A stretch of 64,000 nucleotides of DNA from contig NC_080175.1 in the NCBI RefSeq assembly GCF_950295315.1, positions 66,241,353-66,305,352 of the forward strand, given 5' to 3'. The position numbers were made by a program, and so were the translations under genes. Below the pieces are notes generated by a model that saw only the letters and a program-made list of their open reading frames with translations, was not told the origin of the DNA and searched no databases. The stretch is from Erinaceus europaeus (Eukaryota; Chordata; Mammalia; Eulipotyphla; Erinaceidae). This document shows, one piece after another, positions 22,598 to 33,600 of this stretch (its first letter is position 1; every line of letters starts with the position of its first letter).

Positions 22598-22865
22598 AGG
22601 GGTTAGGCAGTGACTCACCTGGTTGAGTGCACATATTACCATGCACAAGGACCCAAATTCAAGCCCCTGGTCCCCACCTACAGGGGGAAAGCTTCAGGAG
22701 CAGTGGAGCAGAGCTGCAGGTGTCTCTCCTCAACTGTTTTTCTCTCCCTCTTTCTCTTTCACTCTCTTTACCTCTCTATTTCTCACCCTCTATTTAAAAA
22801 AGAGCCCACCAGAAGTGGTGGAACTACACAGGCACTGAGTCCCAGCAATCGCCACAAAAGCAAGA
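22598..22865 (+). mobile_element. tRNA-derived SINE, type B
   Basis: GTTAGGCAGTGACTCACCTGG with a tail carrying GCACTGAGTCCCAGCAATCGCC. Confidence 0.82.
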
Positions 22866-22869
22866 TAGA

Positions 22870-23555
22870 GAATGAGGAGGAGGAGGAAAACATAATTATA
22901 GGCATATCTCACAGTTGTGGTTTACACTGTTTTCTCATGGGACCAGAACATAACTCTCAAATACCTTAGATCACATACTCCATTAGTTATGAGAAATACA
23001 AAGTTGGTAGAAGCCCCCCAAATATGTCAATTTTCTGTTTTTAAGTGTGCCTGGCATTAGAGACTGTCCAACACAGACATAACTTGTCTGGAAGGAAGTC
23101 CTGGTGACTCTTGTCCCTGCCAGTGGCATGTCCTGTGCAGACTGCTGCCTCAGAGCTGGGGCCTGAGAAGGCAAAGGGCCACTTCTCTGGAGGAGAGGGA
23201 ACAGAGCTCAAAATTACAGCAAGGATTGCAACACCACACAGATTACACAAGTACAGACCAAGCACTGTAGATAAAAAACCATTATACATGTAACAAGGCT
23301 GACAGTGGCTCTGGGCACTTGCTGTGGAGTATTTCTGGGGCTGTGGGCTGGGGGGGAGAGGCAGAGTGAGAGACTGGCGGGGCGGGGGGGGGGTGCGCAC
23401 CTGAACAATGAGAGACTGAAGTCTGCACAGGAAACCTCATCCACAGAGAACTCTGCTCACACCCAAGCTTTGTCTTCAGCAGAAACCTGTAGAAATGTGA
23501 CAAACCTGAATGTAGAAACCTGAATCAGAAACCAGTAGAAATGTGACAAACTTTT
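22870..23555. other. No recognised gene
   Basis: Overlapping short frames on both strands without a domain. G-rich patch at 23348-23395. Confidence 0.4.
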
Positions 23556-23561
23556 AATTTA

Positions 23562-23725
23562 AAAAAAAAAGATTTATTTACAGAGAGTATGTATCTATGG
23601 CCGTACCACCCCGAACACATCTGATTTCAACAGAGAGAGAGAAACTGAGTGTCACTCTGGCATGAGGTACCTCATACCGGAGAGTCCAGCCCTCTTTATC
23701 CACTGCACTACTTTCTAACCCACTG
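23562..23725 (-). mobile_element. tRNA-derived SINE, type D
   Basis: Starts in an AAAAAAAAAAGATTTATTTA tail and ends CCACTGCACTACTTTCTAACCC. Confidence 0.55.
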
Positions 23726-23879
23726 TAAGTTTTTAAATTTGCATAGCTACATTGCTAAAAGTGTCAGACAATTGGAAATAAAAATCCACAGTCCTATCTC
23801 CACAATACCATTCTTCACTCTAGGAATATCCACCTTCACCTATTTTTAGCTGTTGTTTTTTATATTTCCTTCTTCCTCT

Positions 23880-24066
23880 TTTCTTTCTGTAGGCCAGAGG
23901 CCTCTCACCTATGCTGTTTCATTGCTCCATTTCAGTTTCAGTTAGACAAAGAAACAAAGACACAGAGAGGGAGAGACACCACAGCACTGGACCCTCTCCT
24001 GGTGCTCTAACATCCCTCATGTGGTGCCAGGGCCTGCACTCTACCTAGTGAGCTACCTCTCCAGCC
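23880..24066 (-). mobile_element. Degenerate tRNA-derived SINE
   Basis: AGGGAGAGACACCACAGCACTGG and GAGCTACCTCTCCAGCCC at the head end. Confidence 0.5.
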
Positions 24067-24104
24067 CTGCCTTAATATCTCTTTCCCTTTTATAACAAGA
24101 TTTT

Positions 24105-24285
24105 TAGAATTTATTTTTAAAGTGATTAAGGGAGAAAAATACAGAAAGAGAATAAGAGAGACTACAGCCCTGCTCAGCTCTGGCTGATGGTGGTGCTGGG
24201 GATTGAACTTGGGACCTCAGAGCTTCAGGCAGGAGAGTCTTTTACAGAACAATTATGCTGTCTGTCTCCCTAGCCCCATATTTCT
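24105..24285 (-). mobile_element. tRNA-derived SINE, type C
   Basis: ACAGCCCTGCTCAGCTCTGGCTG and GGGGATTGAACTTGGGACC. Confidence 0.8.
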
Positions 24286-24292
24286 TTTTATT

Positions 24293-24465
24293 TTTTAAGT
24301 GTTCTTTATTTGTGAGAAAGAAAGATACACACACATACACACACGGGGAGAGGGGGGAGATGGAGAGAGACATCTAGAGCATCTTTCTGCAGTGCTAGGG
24401 TTCGAACTGGTAACCTCCGGCTTGCAAGTTGGGTGTTCTACCAGATAATCAACTCCCAGGCCACT
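24293..24465 (-). mobile_element. tRNA-derived SINE, tRNA-like head preserved
   Basis: GGGTTCGAACTGGTAACCTCCGGCTTGCAAG is the reverse of a good B box and anticodon arm, and TCTACCAGATAATCAACTCCC retains the A-box region. Better preserved than most D-type copies. Confidence 0.65.
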
Positions 24466-24479
24466 TTGTATTCTCATTA

Positions 24480-24605
24480 ACATTATTAACCAGAACTCTA
24501 CTTAGTTCTCGATTCTGGTGGTACTGGGGGTTGTACCTGAGATCTCAGAGCCTTAGGTAGGGAAGTCTTTATGCAAAACCACTATGCTGTCTCCTTAGCT
24601 CCCAC
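24480..24605 (-). mobile_element. tRNA-derived SINE, type C
   Basis: ACCAGAACTCTACTTAGTTCTCG to CACTATGCTGTCTCC. Confidence 0.65.
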
Positions 24606-24711
24606 CTTCTTATTTTTAAATAAGGCATTCTTTCTGCTTTCTGATATTACAGGACTTTTTGTATCTTATATAGTGTCTAAGAGCCTCTTACTATGGAAGA
24701 TAAATGTTCAA

Positions 24712-24712
<1 letters not shown>

Positions 24713-24751
<39 letters not shown>
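24713..24751. repeat. (CA)n microsatellite
   Basis: About 19 uninterrupted CA units. Confidence 0.95.
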
Positions 24752-24752
<1 letters not shown>

Positions 24753-24754
24753 CT

Positions 24755-25222
24755 TTCTCTTCTCAGCATAAGTATATCCCAGTTTTCGTTGTGAATATTA
24801 ACATAACTATATGATCCAGGCAATATATTGTGCTTTTCCTTTCCTGAATAACTTCACCCCCCCACCCCAAAGTTAATAAGTAGCTTAGAATGCTTTTGCT
24901 TAGTCTTCTAGTTAATTATTTATCACTCATTCATCTTTGAGCTTTCTCACTGCATAATGAGACTCTCACTTAGTTCTATGCTGAGGGACATGTGTCCTTC
25001 CTCTGTCTTTCCCAAGAACTCACACTCATCTGGTCAGGAACAAGTCTGTCACAGAGCTTCCCCTTTGCCATCATCCCCATGTCCTTTTGTCCTGGCCTGA
25101 CATTAAGGCTGTTCTGGTGCATGTGTGGCTACTGCACTCATCTACTTCCCTTTTTATGAGAGTCCTGGAAGGGGCAGTGATTTTATTTTCCAGAAGGGCT
25201 GCTTATTTTGTCATAGAAAGAA
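24755..25222. other. No recognised feature
   Basis: AT-rich single-copy-looking sequence. Confidence 0.4.
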
Positions 25223-25224
25223 GA

Positions 25225-25475
25225 CATTACTGCTTTTTTATTTTATTTTTATTTTTATTTATAAAATGACAAGACCAAAGATGAGAGGGGTACACTTCCA
25301 CACAGTTCCCACCACCAGAACTCAGTATCCCATTCCCTCCTTTGATCACTTTCTTATTCTTTATCCTTCTGGGAGTGTGGACCCAGGATCACTATGAGGT
25401 GCAGAAGGTGGCTGGCTTCTGTAATTGCTTCCCCACTGAACATGGGTGTTGGCAAGTCGATCCATACTCCCAGAA
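25225..25475 (-). mobile_element. LINE (L1-type) 3' UTR fragment
   Basis: Starts in a (TTTTA)n tail, continues GAGAGGGGTACACTTCCACACAGTTCC and stops at CCATACTCCCAG. Short 5'-truncated member of the 7241-8716 family. Confidence 0.85.
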
Positions 25476-25695
25476 AGAAAATGCTTCCAACTAATGAATG
25501 AGATGGGGTAGGTGATATGGTAATATCTAATGAGATAATGGATCAATAATCATTGATAATTACCAAAACCATGTGCTGAGAATCAGTGAGGAGCTTTAGC
25601 ATAGATGGATTATGCTAGTGCTACCTGAATCTTAAGACAGCAGATGAACTTTGTGTAAACAGGAAAGGCATTGCATCATCAGTGGGATTTTCTTG
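25476..25695. other. No recognised feature
   Basis: Nothing recognisable between the LINE fragment and the next SINE. Confidence 0.4.
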
Positions 25696-25699
25696 TCCC

Positions 25700-25838
25700 A
25701 CAGATGGCACAGGGGGAAAGCTTCACAAGTGGTGAACTGGGCTGGAGGTGTCTCTCTGTCTCTCTTCCTCTCTATTTATCCCATCCCTCTAGCTTTCTGT
25801 CTCTATCCAATAATAAATAAATAAAAATATTTTTAAAA
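25700..25838 (+). mobile_element. tRNA-derived SINE, type B, 5'-truncated
   Basis: Begins at GGGGGAAAGCTTCACAAG and ends CTATCCAATAATAAATAAATAA. Confidence 0.7.
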
Positions 25839-25859
25839 AGAAAAATACACTAAAATGGC

Positions 25860-25953
25860 CCCTTTCCCTTTCTCTCTCTCTCTCTCCTCTCTCTCTCCTC
25901 TCTCTCTCTCTCCTCTCTCTCTCTCCCTCTCTCTCTCTCTTTCTTTCTCTCCA
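25860..25953. repeat. (CT)n microsatellite
   Basis: TCTC/TCTCC units, seeded in a - strand SINE that continues to about 26,055. Confidence 0.9.
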
Positions 25954-26055
25954 GTTTATATAAGAATGCCAGACATCATTCCGGCACATGTGGTGGTGGG
26001 GATTGAACTCAAGATCTCTTACTGGTGAGTAAAAAGCCTCACCTACTTCACCATG
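25940..26055 (-). mobile_element. tRNA-derived SINE, type D
   Basis: GACATCATTCCGGCACATGTGG and GGATTGAACTCAAGATCTC. Confidence 0.6.
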
Positions 26056-26389
26056 TCCCAGAAGTTTGGATGGCTGTTATGGTACTTTGCACAGAGGAGC
26101 AGTGGTCTGTAACTGTAACAATCAGCAGCAGGGGGTGTGCTGGCTGCAGTAATAGGATGGCCGTGGGCAGTGTAGCAAAGGCCCAGCTTGGTGGGCAGCA
26201 GAAAGCCCACTCTCTGCTCTCTAAATGCCCCCAGGCTCTCCTACCATAAGTGCTCCCCTTCTTGCCCACCAACTCCCACCAGCTGCCCAGCACACTGAAG
26301 CCCCAGTGGGGGTTAGCACTAAAGATTGGATACTCAGTCTAGGCCAGTGGCAGATGCTCTCTTTTTTTCTTTTCTTTTCTTTTCTTTTC

Positions 26390-26552
26390 TTTCTTTCTTC
26401 CTTCTTTTTTTTTTGTAGAGACAGGCAGAGAGAGAAAGATACAAGGTCACAGCTCAAAAGTTTCCTTCAATGAGGTAGGGACCAGGTTTGAACCTGGGTC
26501 TTGCAAATAGCTAAGCAGTCCACTATCCAAGTGAGCTATTTGGCTGGGATAA
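26390..26552 (-). mobile_element. tRNA-derived SINE, type E
   Basis: Type E in this annotation: GAGACAGGCAGAGAGAGAAAG, TTTCCTTCAATGAGGTAGGG, GGTTTGAACCTGGGTC and CTATCCAAGTGAGCTATTTGGC. Confidence 0.6.
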
Positions 26553-26704
26553 TAAACCTTCAAAACCTCATTTGAGCACCGAGCTTCACAGGCAAGTGAG
26601 CCGCCGCTGGGAGTCCTGCCACAGCTGCTGAGCTGAAGAGGGTGTGCACTGTCTGCTGAGGTGGATGCTGACATGGGGCAGAAACCAGGTGCTTCGGACT
26701 CACA

Positions 26705-26885
26705 AACTTTATGGTTTTATTTTGTTTGTTATTTTGAAGGGACACAGATAGGAGGGAAGACAGAGAGAGAGAGACAGAGATACCTGCAGCCCCACTCACA
26801 GAGCCTCCCCCCTACAGGTGGGGCTGGGCCTTGACCCCTGCTGCCCCCGTCTTACAGCTGCTCAGAGGATCTGGCTGACACCTGG
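26705..26885 (-). mobile_element. tRNA-derived SINE, type B
   Basis: ACCTGCAGCCCCACTCACAGAGCC and GGGGCTGGGCCTTGACCCC. Confidence 0.6.
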
Positions 26886-28345
26886 CAGGGACTTGAGGCC
26901 CCCAGTGGACCAGTCAGCCTCACATCTGTGACCCCCTTCACCACTTGTGCCAGAGAACCAGCCATCCACTGACTCTGGTGTACAGGAGGTTGCAGAATCA
27001 GGCAGCCCAGGCCCTAGTGGTCACCAGTGAAACCCAAAACTGCCTTTTCCCCTTACAAAGACATCTATAAACATTGCTCCCCAGTCTCCTTGCAAACACA
27101 TACCCCAACTCTTCCCAGTCAGACCCTGCCCCCCAAATAACATACCACATAAGGTGCCCGGGTTGGCACCCGGCCCATGGCAAAGAAGGCACACTAACTG
27201 GTACAACATAGAACAGGACCCAGGGCCACTGTCCTCTTCAAGGTGTCAAAACTCCTTTCCCTTGCAGCTTGCCCTGCTCACACTCCCTCCTGCACCCCAA
27301 CACCCAACTCCCCAGAGTCCAGTCCTCTCTGGCTGAGTCCTGGCTCAGAGACCAGGAAGGTAAGGGGAGTCCTCACATGCCTCACATGCTGAGGCAGGGC
27401 TGTAGGGTCTGTCTAGGGCCTCACCCCCAGCCTCCTAAAGATGCTACCTGTGGGAGGACTCAGTATCAGTACCCAGGAGGCCTTGAAGAAACCCAGACAT
27501 GGAGGCGGGCAAGCTGGGCCCTCCCTGGAGACCTGCCCAGGACTGGCTCCAGCTGCTGGAGGTCATCTGGTCACTGTGTCAGGACATGCGTTCCTGGACC
27601 AGACAGACCTGTCTGGCTCTGTGCTGACTCCAGGGCCCGGAGTGGTTGGGATCCCTCCGCTTCCTGGGAGCTGGAGGTAGGTGGTGTCTGGATCCAGGAG
27701 AGAAGTGGGGTCTTGGGTGGTGATGGAGCTAAGGTACTGGGCTCTTATGGGAAGGCAGGTGTGAAGGGGCGGGGGATGGGGGAGAAAGGGCAGTCCTTGG
27801 ACGGAGACCCACAGCCTAAATCCTTGAGAATTCTGGAAGAGAAATAAGGGGGATAGATGCCTGTGTGGGAAGGAAAAGGGGGTGCAGGAGTGGCATTGGG
27901 GGGCTGGGACCTCCCTAGGTACCCCGAGTTGGGTGCCAGAGCTGGTTCCAAGGATCCTGGAGGAGACACGGGTTGGCCTCTGGGTGGGGAGTGGAAAGAG
28001 GGGTCAGCTGGCCTCGGCCTGGGCATCCCCAGAAATGTCAGTAGTGCAGTGTCCCCGGATGCCCCAAGGCCCAGCCAAGCACCTGCAGCTGCACCCTGAT
28101 GTCACCGGACCCGCTCACCGGCCATGTTGCCTGCCAGTCAGTCCCATCCTCCAATCTGCTCTCGTTGTCTGCGGAGGCCCCTCCCAAATGCAGCTGGTTG
28201 TGGGGTTAAGTTTCCTTCTCATTGCGGGGTCAGTGTTGAGCGGGCTACTTGGGTTGGGGTCCCAGAACCCAGGGAAAAGTGTAGGGCCCTGGCTTCTCGT
28301 GTGGAATTTTCCACTTCTGTAAAATAAATCGAATAAATCTTTTAT
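26886..28345. other. GC-elevated single-copy sequence, no recognised gene
   Basis: Two + strand frames (27269-27847, 192 codons; 27882-28322, 146 codons) and overlapping frames on the other strand all show skewed, low-complexity composition and no family I recognise. Confidence 0.45.
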
Positions 28346-28347
28346 AA

Positions 28348-28461
28348 AGCCAGGGAGACAGCATGATGGTTTTGCAAATAGCTTTTTCTGCCTGAAGCTT
28401 TGAGGTCACAGGTTCAGTCCCTAGCACCACCATCAGCCAGAGCTGAGCAAGGCTCTAGTAA

Positions 28462-28463
<2 letters not shown>
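28348..28463 (+). mobile_element. tRNA-derived SINE, type C
   Basis: GCCAGGGAGACAGCATGATGG to GAGCAAGGCTCTAGTAACA; the tail became the (ATC)n run. Confidence 0.75.
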
Positions 28464-28494
<31 letters not shown>

Positions 28495-28495
28495 A
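28462..28495. repeat. (ATC)n microsatellite
   Basis: Eleven CAT/ATC units. Confidence 0.92.
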
Positions 28496-28499
28496 ATTA

Positions 28500-29130
28500 C
28501 AACCTTTTATAGTATCATGCCCATGGACAAACACCCCACCCCACCCCCCAGGAAAAGCCAGGTGACAGGGGACCAATGTGGAGTGACATTGTGGCCTCCA
28601 GGCTTCTCACAGGCTCCAGGAAATCCCCACAGCTCAGGAAGAAGCAACCTAAGTTGTGCCCTGAATTGTACAGGGGAGAGAGGTTCCCCTGCAGAGGCCT
28701 GGGGAACCCCCATCACCAGAGAGGGAGGAAGGGCCTCTGCTCTCCAGACTGCAGGATGCTCTGAGTGCATCTGGGGAGCAGGTGGCTGTCCAGTGGGATG
28801 GGATTAGGAATTCCGGGGCCCCTGGGTGCAGGCAGGATCCTGCCTGCCCCCAATGGGAGGTGAGGTGACAAGAGGTCAGCAGCTGTGCTAGTGGTCCCCG
28901 CAGAGGATCCTGAACTCTGGGTGGTTTGGAAGCAAGGTCTGTGAGGAACAGAATGGCCTTTTCAGAAAACTATTGTTTCCAGGGCTGGGGAGGCTGGAAT
29001 ATCCCCTCTTGATCTTGGGTCAACTTCTTTACGCATCTGGCATCCTTGGGGAGGACTCATGGAAGAGATGATCTTTTTACACATAAGTAGAAATGTATAC
29101 AGATCAAAACCTTTCTTTTAAAGGAAAGAA
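28500..29130. other. No recognised feature
   Basis: Single-copy-looking sequence; the 135-codon frame through it and the microsatellite has no domain. Confidence 0.4.
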
Positions 29131-29133
29131 ATA

Positions 29134-29332
29134 GGGGGCAGGCACTGGTGTACCTGGTTAAGTGCACACATTACATCTTGCAAGGACCTGTGTTCTAACC
29201 CCTGGTCCCCACCTCCAAGGGGAAAGCTTCATGAGTGGCTACAGGTGCTTCTCTCTCTCTTTTTCCCTATCTCTCCCTCACTTCTCAATTTTCTCTCTCT
29301 CTCTATGTAATAAATAAATACTTTTTTTAAAG
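29134..29332 (+). mobile_element. tRNA-derived SINE, type B
   Basis: GGGGCAGGCACTGGTGTACCTGG to ATGTAATAAATAAATAC. Confidence 0.82.
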
Positions 29333-29462
29333 ACATAAAGAATACAATTTGAGATGGAGAAGCAAAAGAATTCCAACTCTAACTGAGGTGATCAGTGGCA
29401 GGAAAGAACCAAGAACACAAACTCAAATGTTGGTAAATAAAGACCAATTTAAGAAAGACTGT

Positions 29463-29645
29463 TATAGGGCTCAACAGTGATGCAAAAGACTTTCATGCCT
29501 GAGGCTCTGAGGTCCCAGGTTCAATACCTAACACTACCATAAGCCAGATCTAAGTAGTGTTCTGATCCCCCCCAACTTTCTCTCTCCCTTTTTCTATCTA
29601 TCTTCACTCTGTATCCCTCAAATTAAAAATAAAATATTTTAATTG
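29463..29645 (+). mobile_element. tRNA-derived SINE, type C
   Basis: CTTTCATGCCTGAGGCTCTGAGG and CATAAGCCAGATCTAAGTAGTG. Confidence 0.75.
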
Positions 29646-29709
29646 ATTTAGAATACTGTGGTATATCTTGTAAGTCAGACACAACACTCATTGTAAATAA
29701 AAAACAAAA

Positions 29710-29870
29710 TAGTGGTCTGGAGGTGGTGCAGTGGATAAAGCACTGGACTCTCAATCAAGAGGTCCCAAGTTCAATCCCCAGCAGCACATGTACCAGAGTG
29801 GTGTCTGGTTCTTTCTCTCTCTCCTCTTATCTTTCTCATAACTACTAAATAAAATCTTAAAAAACAAAAT
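29710..29870 (+). mobile_element. tRNA-derived SINE, type D
   Basis: Well-preserved: GTGGTCTGGAGGTGGTGCAG, GCACTGGACTCTCAATCAAG, AGTTCAATCCCCAGCAGCAC and a CTACTAAATAAAATCTT tail. Confidence 0.85.
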
Positions 29871-29879
29871 ATAGCACAT

Positions 29880-30165
29880 AGACAAATAGGAAGCATTATG
29901 CAGTAAGCAAGACCATCATAGAGAACCATCTCCACAAAGTGTCAAGGAAAAACAAACAGGAAGAGAATCAACAAGAACATAAAACAAACTCAAAACAGAA
30001 GTAAGTATGGCTACAAGTAAACTGCATGCATCAATCATCACCCTAAATGTGAACAGCTTAAATTCACCAATCAAATGAATTAGAGTACTGAATGGATTAA
30101 AATGTGGCAGCCATTTAGTCTGTGTCTCCAGGAAACACAAACCTGAAGCAAAGTCTTTCTTTTAG
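29880..30165 (+). mobile_element. L1 ORF2 5'-part fragment
   Basis: ATCACCCTAAATGTGAACAG and AATTCACCAATCAAATGAATTAG resemble the endonuclease-to-linker part of L1 ORF2. Not open. Confidence 0.6.
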
Positions 30166-30371
30166 AGGAAAGAAATAATGCAAAGCTTTGTTGTCATCTG
30201 GCATTCCTGTCCCTTCCCATCCTAAAAAAAAAAATTCAAGCATGAGACTCCCTGTGGATGGGAGTTGGCTCGGGATGAAGCCCACGCTTTGCAGTCCTGA
30301 GGACTTGAGTTAGATTCCGCAGGAGTGGGATTGAAGGTCATGAGGTGAGTCCATTTCTGGAGTTCTGATGA

Positions 30372-31412
30372 ATCTCCAGACTGATGACATCTTGTGCAAC
30401 TCAGGCATCCAAGTTTGACATCCTCGAGGAAACACTCACGAAAGATATGTCTCTGATATCTGATTACTGTAAAAAATGGCGACTAATCCCTAGCACTGCA
30501 AAAACGGTATCATCTGTTTTCCATCTACACTATGCCTCGGCCTTGCGTGAGCTTAATGTGCAGCTTGGCGATACGAGAATCCGGCATGAAGCCCAGCCAG
30601 TCTATCTTGGCGTTACTCTCAATCGCACTCTGTCATTTCACGAACATCTCATAAAAACTGCAGCAAAGGTGGGCGCGAGGAATAACATCATTGCAAGACT
30701 GACCAGCTCCTCATGGGGCGCGAGCGCTTCCACACTACGATCATCATCTCTGGCATTATGCTATTCCACTGCAGAATACTGTGCCCCAGTATGGTTCCGT
30801 AGCCCCCATGTCCACTTGGTCGATTCCAAATTATATTCCTCCATGAGGATAATTTCTGGAACCATCCGTTCCACCCCGGTTCCATGGCTGCCAGTTCTTA
30901 GCAACATCGCCCCGCCAGATATTCGTAGGGATACGGCATCATCTAAGTTCATTTCCCACGTCTACGCTCGACCGGACCTGCCAATATACGCGGATATCTT
31001 CGCCCACCCTGTCCAACGCTTGACATCTCGTCACCCAATCTGGTCCCCTACGCCTACACTGAACTTCCCTGTTCCAGTCTCTTGGAAACAGAGTTGGCAG
31101 TCAGCAGAGGTAAAGAACAAACACCTCATTACAGACCCCTGCAAGCGTCAACCCGGCTTTGACCTAGCACGTTATGATTGGGCCCTCCTCAATCGCTATC
31201 GAACAGGCCATGGCCGGTGCGCCGCTATGTTCCATCGCTGGGGAGCCAGAGACGACCCGAACTGCCCCTGCGGCTACAGACAGACTATGACCCACATAGT
31301 CAATGACTGCCACCTCTCCAGATTCAAAGGAGGTCTCGAAACTTTACGTCAGGCTCAACCTGATGCTGTTGACTGGCTACGGAAGAAGGGCAAACGCTAG
31401 AAGAAGACTGTT
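30372..31412 (+). mobile_element. Vingi non-LTR retrotransposon, 5'-truncated 3' end
   Basis: Holds the reverse-transcriptase end and C-terminal part of a non-LTR element of the Vingi (Ingi-related) clade, a clade described as recently active in hedgehogs. Everything upstream of the catalytic aspartates is absent. The 3' end is AGAAGAAGA. L1 - strand debris follows at once. No flanking duplication was found. Confidence 0.82.
30384..31400 (+). pseudogene. Vingi reverse transcriptase C-terminal frame, 338 codons
   Basis: The frame is uninterrupted but lacks the endonuclease and palm domains, so it cannot encode an active enzyme. Just before the frame, ACTGATGACATC reads T-D-D-I in the -1 register, where the RT YxDD box is expected: a one-base indel separates it from ATQASKFD. 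Residues 71-90 (QPVYLGVTLNRTLSFHEHL) are the thumb-side motif of jockey/ingi-type RTs. A C-terminal CxC-x7-H-x4-C knuckle lies at residues 294-309, typical of the group. No RNase H domain is seen, as expected for Vingi. ATG 30384 is an arbitrary internal start. Confidence 0.85.
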
Positions 31413-31532
31413 TTCCACAAGGGTTGGACCATTTTAGGTTCCTACCAGCAGTGTGGGAGAGTTCCTTTCCCCCCACAGCCTCTGCAACAGTTGGCATTTG
31501 TCTTTTCCAATGTATGACACACTGTCCATGTG
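31413..31532 (-). mobile_element. L1 ORF2 C-terminal fragment, - strand
   Basis: ACCAGCAGTGTGGGAGAGTTCC is the reverse complement of the L1 stretch seen at 13690-13730. Confidence 0.7.
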
Positions 31533-31534
31533 AA

Positions 31535-31793
31535 CTAGTTCACACTGCTCAGATCTGGCTGATAGTGGTACTGGGGATTGAACCTGTGACCTCAGAGCCT
31601 CAGAGCCTCAGGCAGGAGAGTCTTTCTTCCTTTATTTCTTTATTGGAGAATTAATGATTTACAGTCAGCAGTAAAATAAAATCCAGTAGATTGTACATAT
31701 GTAACATTTAGGAGAGTTTTTTTCTTTTCTTTCTTTCTTTTTTATTTATTTATTTTTTTTGCAGAGCTGTTGTGTCATATCCCCAGCCCTGGC
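31535..31793 (-). mobile_element. tRNA-derived SINE, type C, split by L1 3' end
   Basis: Body at 31535-31624 (GGGGATTGAACCTGTGACC) and head at 31755-31793 (GAGCTGTTGTGTCATATCCCC). AGGAGAGT is duplicated on either side of the insert (31613, 31711). Confidence 0.75.
31625..31710 (-). mobile_element. L1 3' end, - strand, very short
   Basis: TTTATTTCTTTATTGGAGAATTAATG and GATTGTACATATGTAACATTT match the end of the 62541-62735 copy. Confidence 0.8.
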
Positions 31794-31799
31794 CCAATG

Positions 31800-32545
31800 C
31801 TTATGGGAGATCCCCCACTGCACTTGCACTTGAGCTCCAATCTCAGCTTGGAAGTCTAGCTGTCCTCCAGCCTGTGGAGAGGTACAGCACCAGATAGGAG
31901 AGTCTGCTCACCCACCAGACTGAAAAAAAAAAAAAAAAAAGAGACAGAGAGAGATAAGCACAGCTGTCTAGCAGCTGAGGGCTTTCTGGCTCTAGTGACA
32001 GATTTCCTTATAGTCCTCAGCCTCTAAGTGACATAAAATAAATGGAGCAGAGATATCCAGTCATTAACCAAGTTATCTGATTAAACTCCATGGACACACT
32101 GAAAGGAAACAGCAATAGAGGCTATTACCCCCCTTAGTTTTAAATGTGTCTCAGTATGAATACCTTGAAAGTCCCTTAGGATTTACAAGGCGGACATGCC
32201 CTTACACTTGACTGCAAAGGAATGTACAAATGACTGGTCAACCAGAATTTCCAGTTTCTCTTTCTCTTACTACCAAGTGGTTCCCTCTTCTCCTCCCTTG
32301 TCTTGGGGGTGAAATGAAAAACTGCAGGTGGGAGAGAAAAATCAGACCAGGTGTTGAGTCAATACACAGCTGGATGGAGTCTTAAAAATTCAGTTCTGAG
32401 CTAGGGAACTGAGAGAAGCACCACTGATCACAATTCTTAGTATTTGTAAGACAGAAGCAAAACATATGAGACTGAACAGAAAGTTCTCCCCTGTGTCCTC
32501 ATAAACAGAACACTCTAAGGTTCTGAACTAGTGACAGGTGGCTCT
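31800..32545. other. No recognised feature
   Basis: Single-copy-looking sequence with an A run at 31922-31940. Confidence 0.45.
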
Positions 32546-32563
32546 TAGAAAATCTGTTATAGG

Positions 32564-32813
32564 GGGAGCCGGGCAGTGGTGCAGCTGGTTAAGCACACAT
32601 GACGCAAAGCCCAAGGACCGGCGTAAAGATCCGGGTTCAAGCCCCCAGCTCCCCACCTGCAGAGGGTTCCCTTCACAGGCAGTAAAGCAGGTCTGCAGGT
32701 GTCTATCTACACCCCCATCTTCCCCTCTTCTCTCGATTTCTCTCTGTCCTATCCAACAACAACAATTATAACAACAACAACAATAAACAACAAGGGTAAC
32801 AAAAAGGAGAAAA
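32564..32813 (+). mobile_element. tRNA-derived SINE, type A
   Basis: TSD AGAAAATCTSTTATAGG at 32547-32563 and 32814-32830, one mismatch. Confidence 0.92.
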
Positions 32814-32830
32814 AGAAAATCTCTTATAGG

Positions 32831-33004
32831 GTTAAGGTGGTGGCACACACAGTTGAGCATATCTGTCACCATGAGCAAGGACTCAGGTTCAAGCCCCTGG
32901 TCCCTACCTGCAGGGAGGAAAGCTTCACAAGCTATGAAGCAGTGCTGCAAGTGTCTCTCTTTCTCTCTCCCCTTCCTTCCTGGTTTCTCTCTATCTCTAT
33001 CAAA

Positions 33005-33035
<31 letters not shown>

Positions 33036-33045
33036 ATACTTTTTT
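32831..33045 (+). mobile_element. tRNA-derived SINE, type B
   Basis: Begins right after the TSD of the preceding SINE. Its tail is expanded to (AAAT)n at 33003-33038. Confidence 0.82.
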
Positions 33046-33059
33046 AAAACCCCAGCTAT

Positions 33060-33255
33060 TTAGAGACTAGGTAGTGGCATGTTACAATGCGCAAGGACTG
33101 GGTTCAAGCATCCTCACCTGTAGGGCAAAAGCTTCAAGAGTGGTAAAGCAGAGCTGCAGGTGTCTCTCTCCCTATCTACTCTCTCCCCCCTCTAAATTTC
33201 TCTCTGCCTTTATCCAAAATAAGTAAATAAAATAAAACAGGATTTTAAAAAGATA
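33060..33255 (+). mobile_element. tRNA-derived SINE, type B, diverged
   Basis: ACAATGCGCAAGGACTGGGTTCAAGC and GCAAAAGCTTCAAGAGTGG. Confidence 0.7.
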
Positions 33256-33488
33256 ATAAAGTCCAATATTGGGGTGGACAGAGAACTCACTGGGTGGAGC
33301 CAAGGCCTGTCTGTGTGACCCAGGTCTGAGTCTCAGAACCACATGGGGGTGGGGGGAGGCGGACAGACTAGACACTGGGGAAGATCCAGCACTAGGATAT
33401 CTCTTTCTATCTAAATGAAGAAAGAAAATCTCTCACGTCACTGGAGAATATAATGCTCAGATCCTGTTCAGGAAACAAACTCTCAGTA

Positions 33489-33600
33489 GAGTGCACATAT
33501 TACCATTCACAAGGACCAAAGTTCAAGCCCCTGGTCCCTACCTGCTGGCTTCATGAGCGGTGAAGCAGGGCTCAGGTGCCTCTCCTCTCTTCTCTACTTC
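33489..33600 (+). mobile_element. tRNA-derived SINE, type B, 5'-truncated
   Basis: GTGCACATATTACCATTCACAAGG to GAAGCAGGGCTCAGGTGCC, leading into the CT-rich repeat. Confidence 0.7.

Noticed and set aside
27269..28322. 192- and 146-codon frames as a possible gene
   Set aside because: No recognisable motif, no splice pattern, overlapping frames on the other strand, GC-elevated composition.
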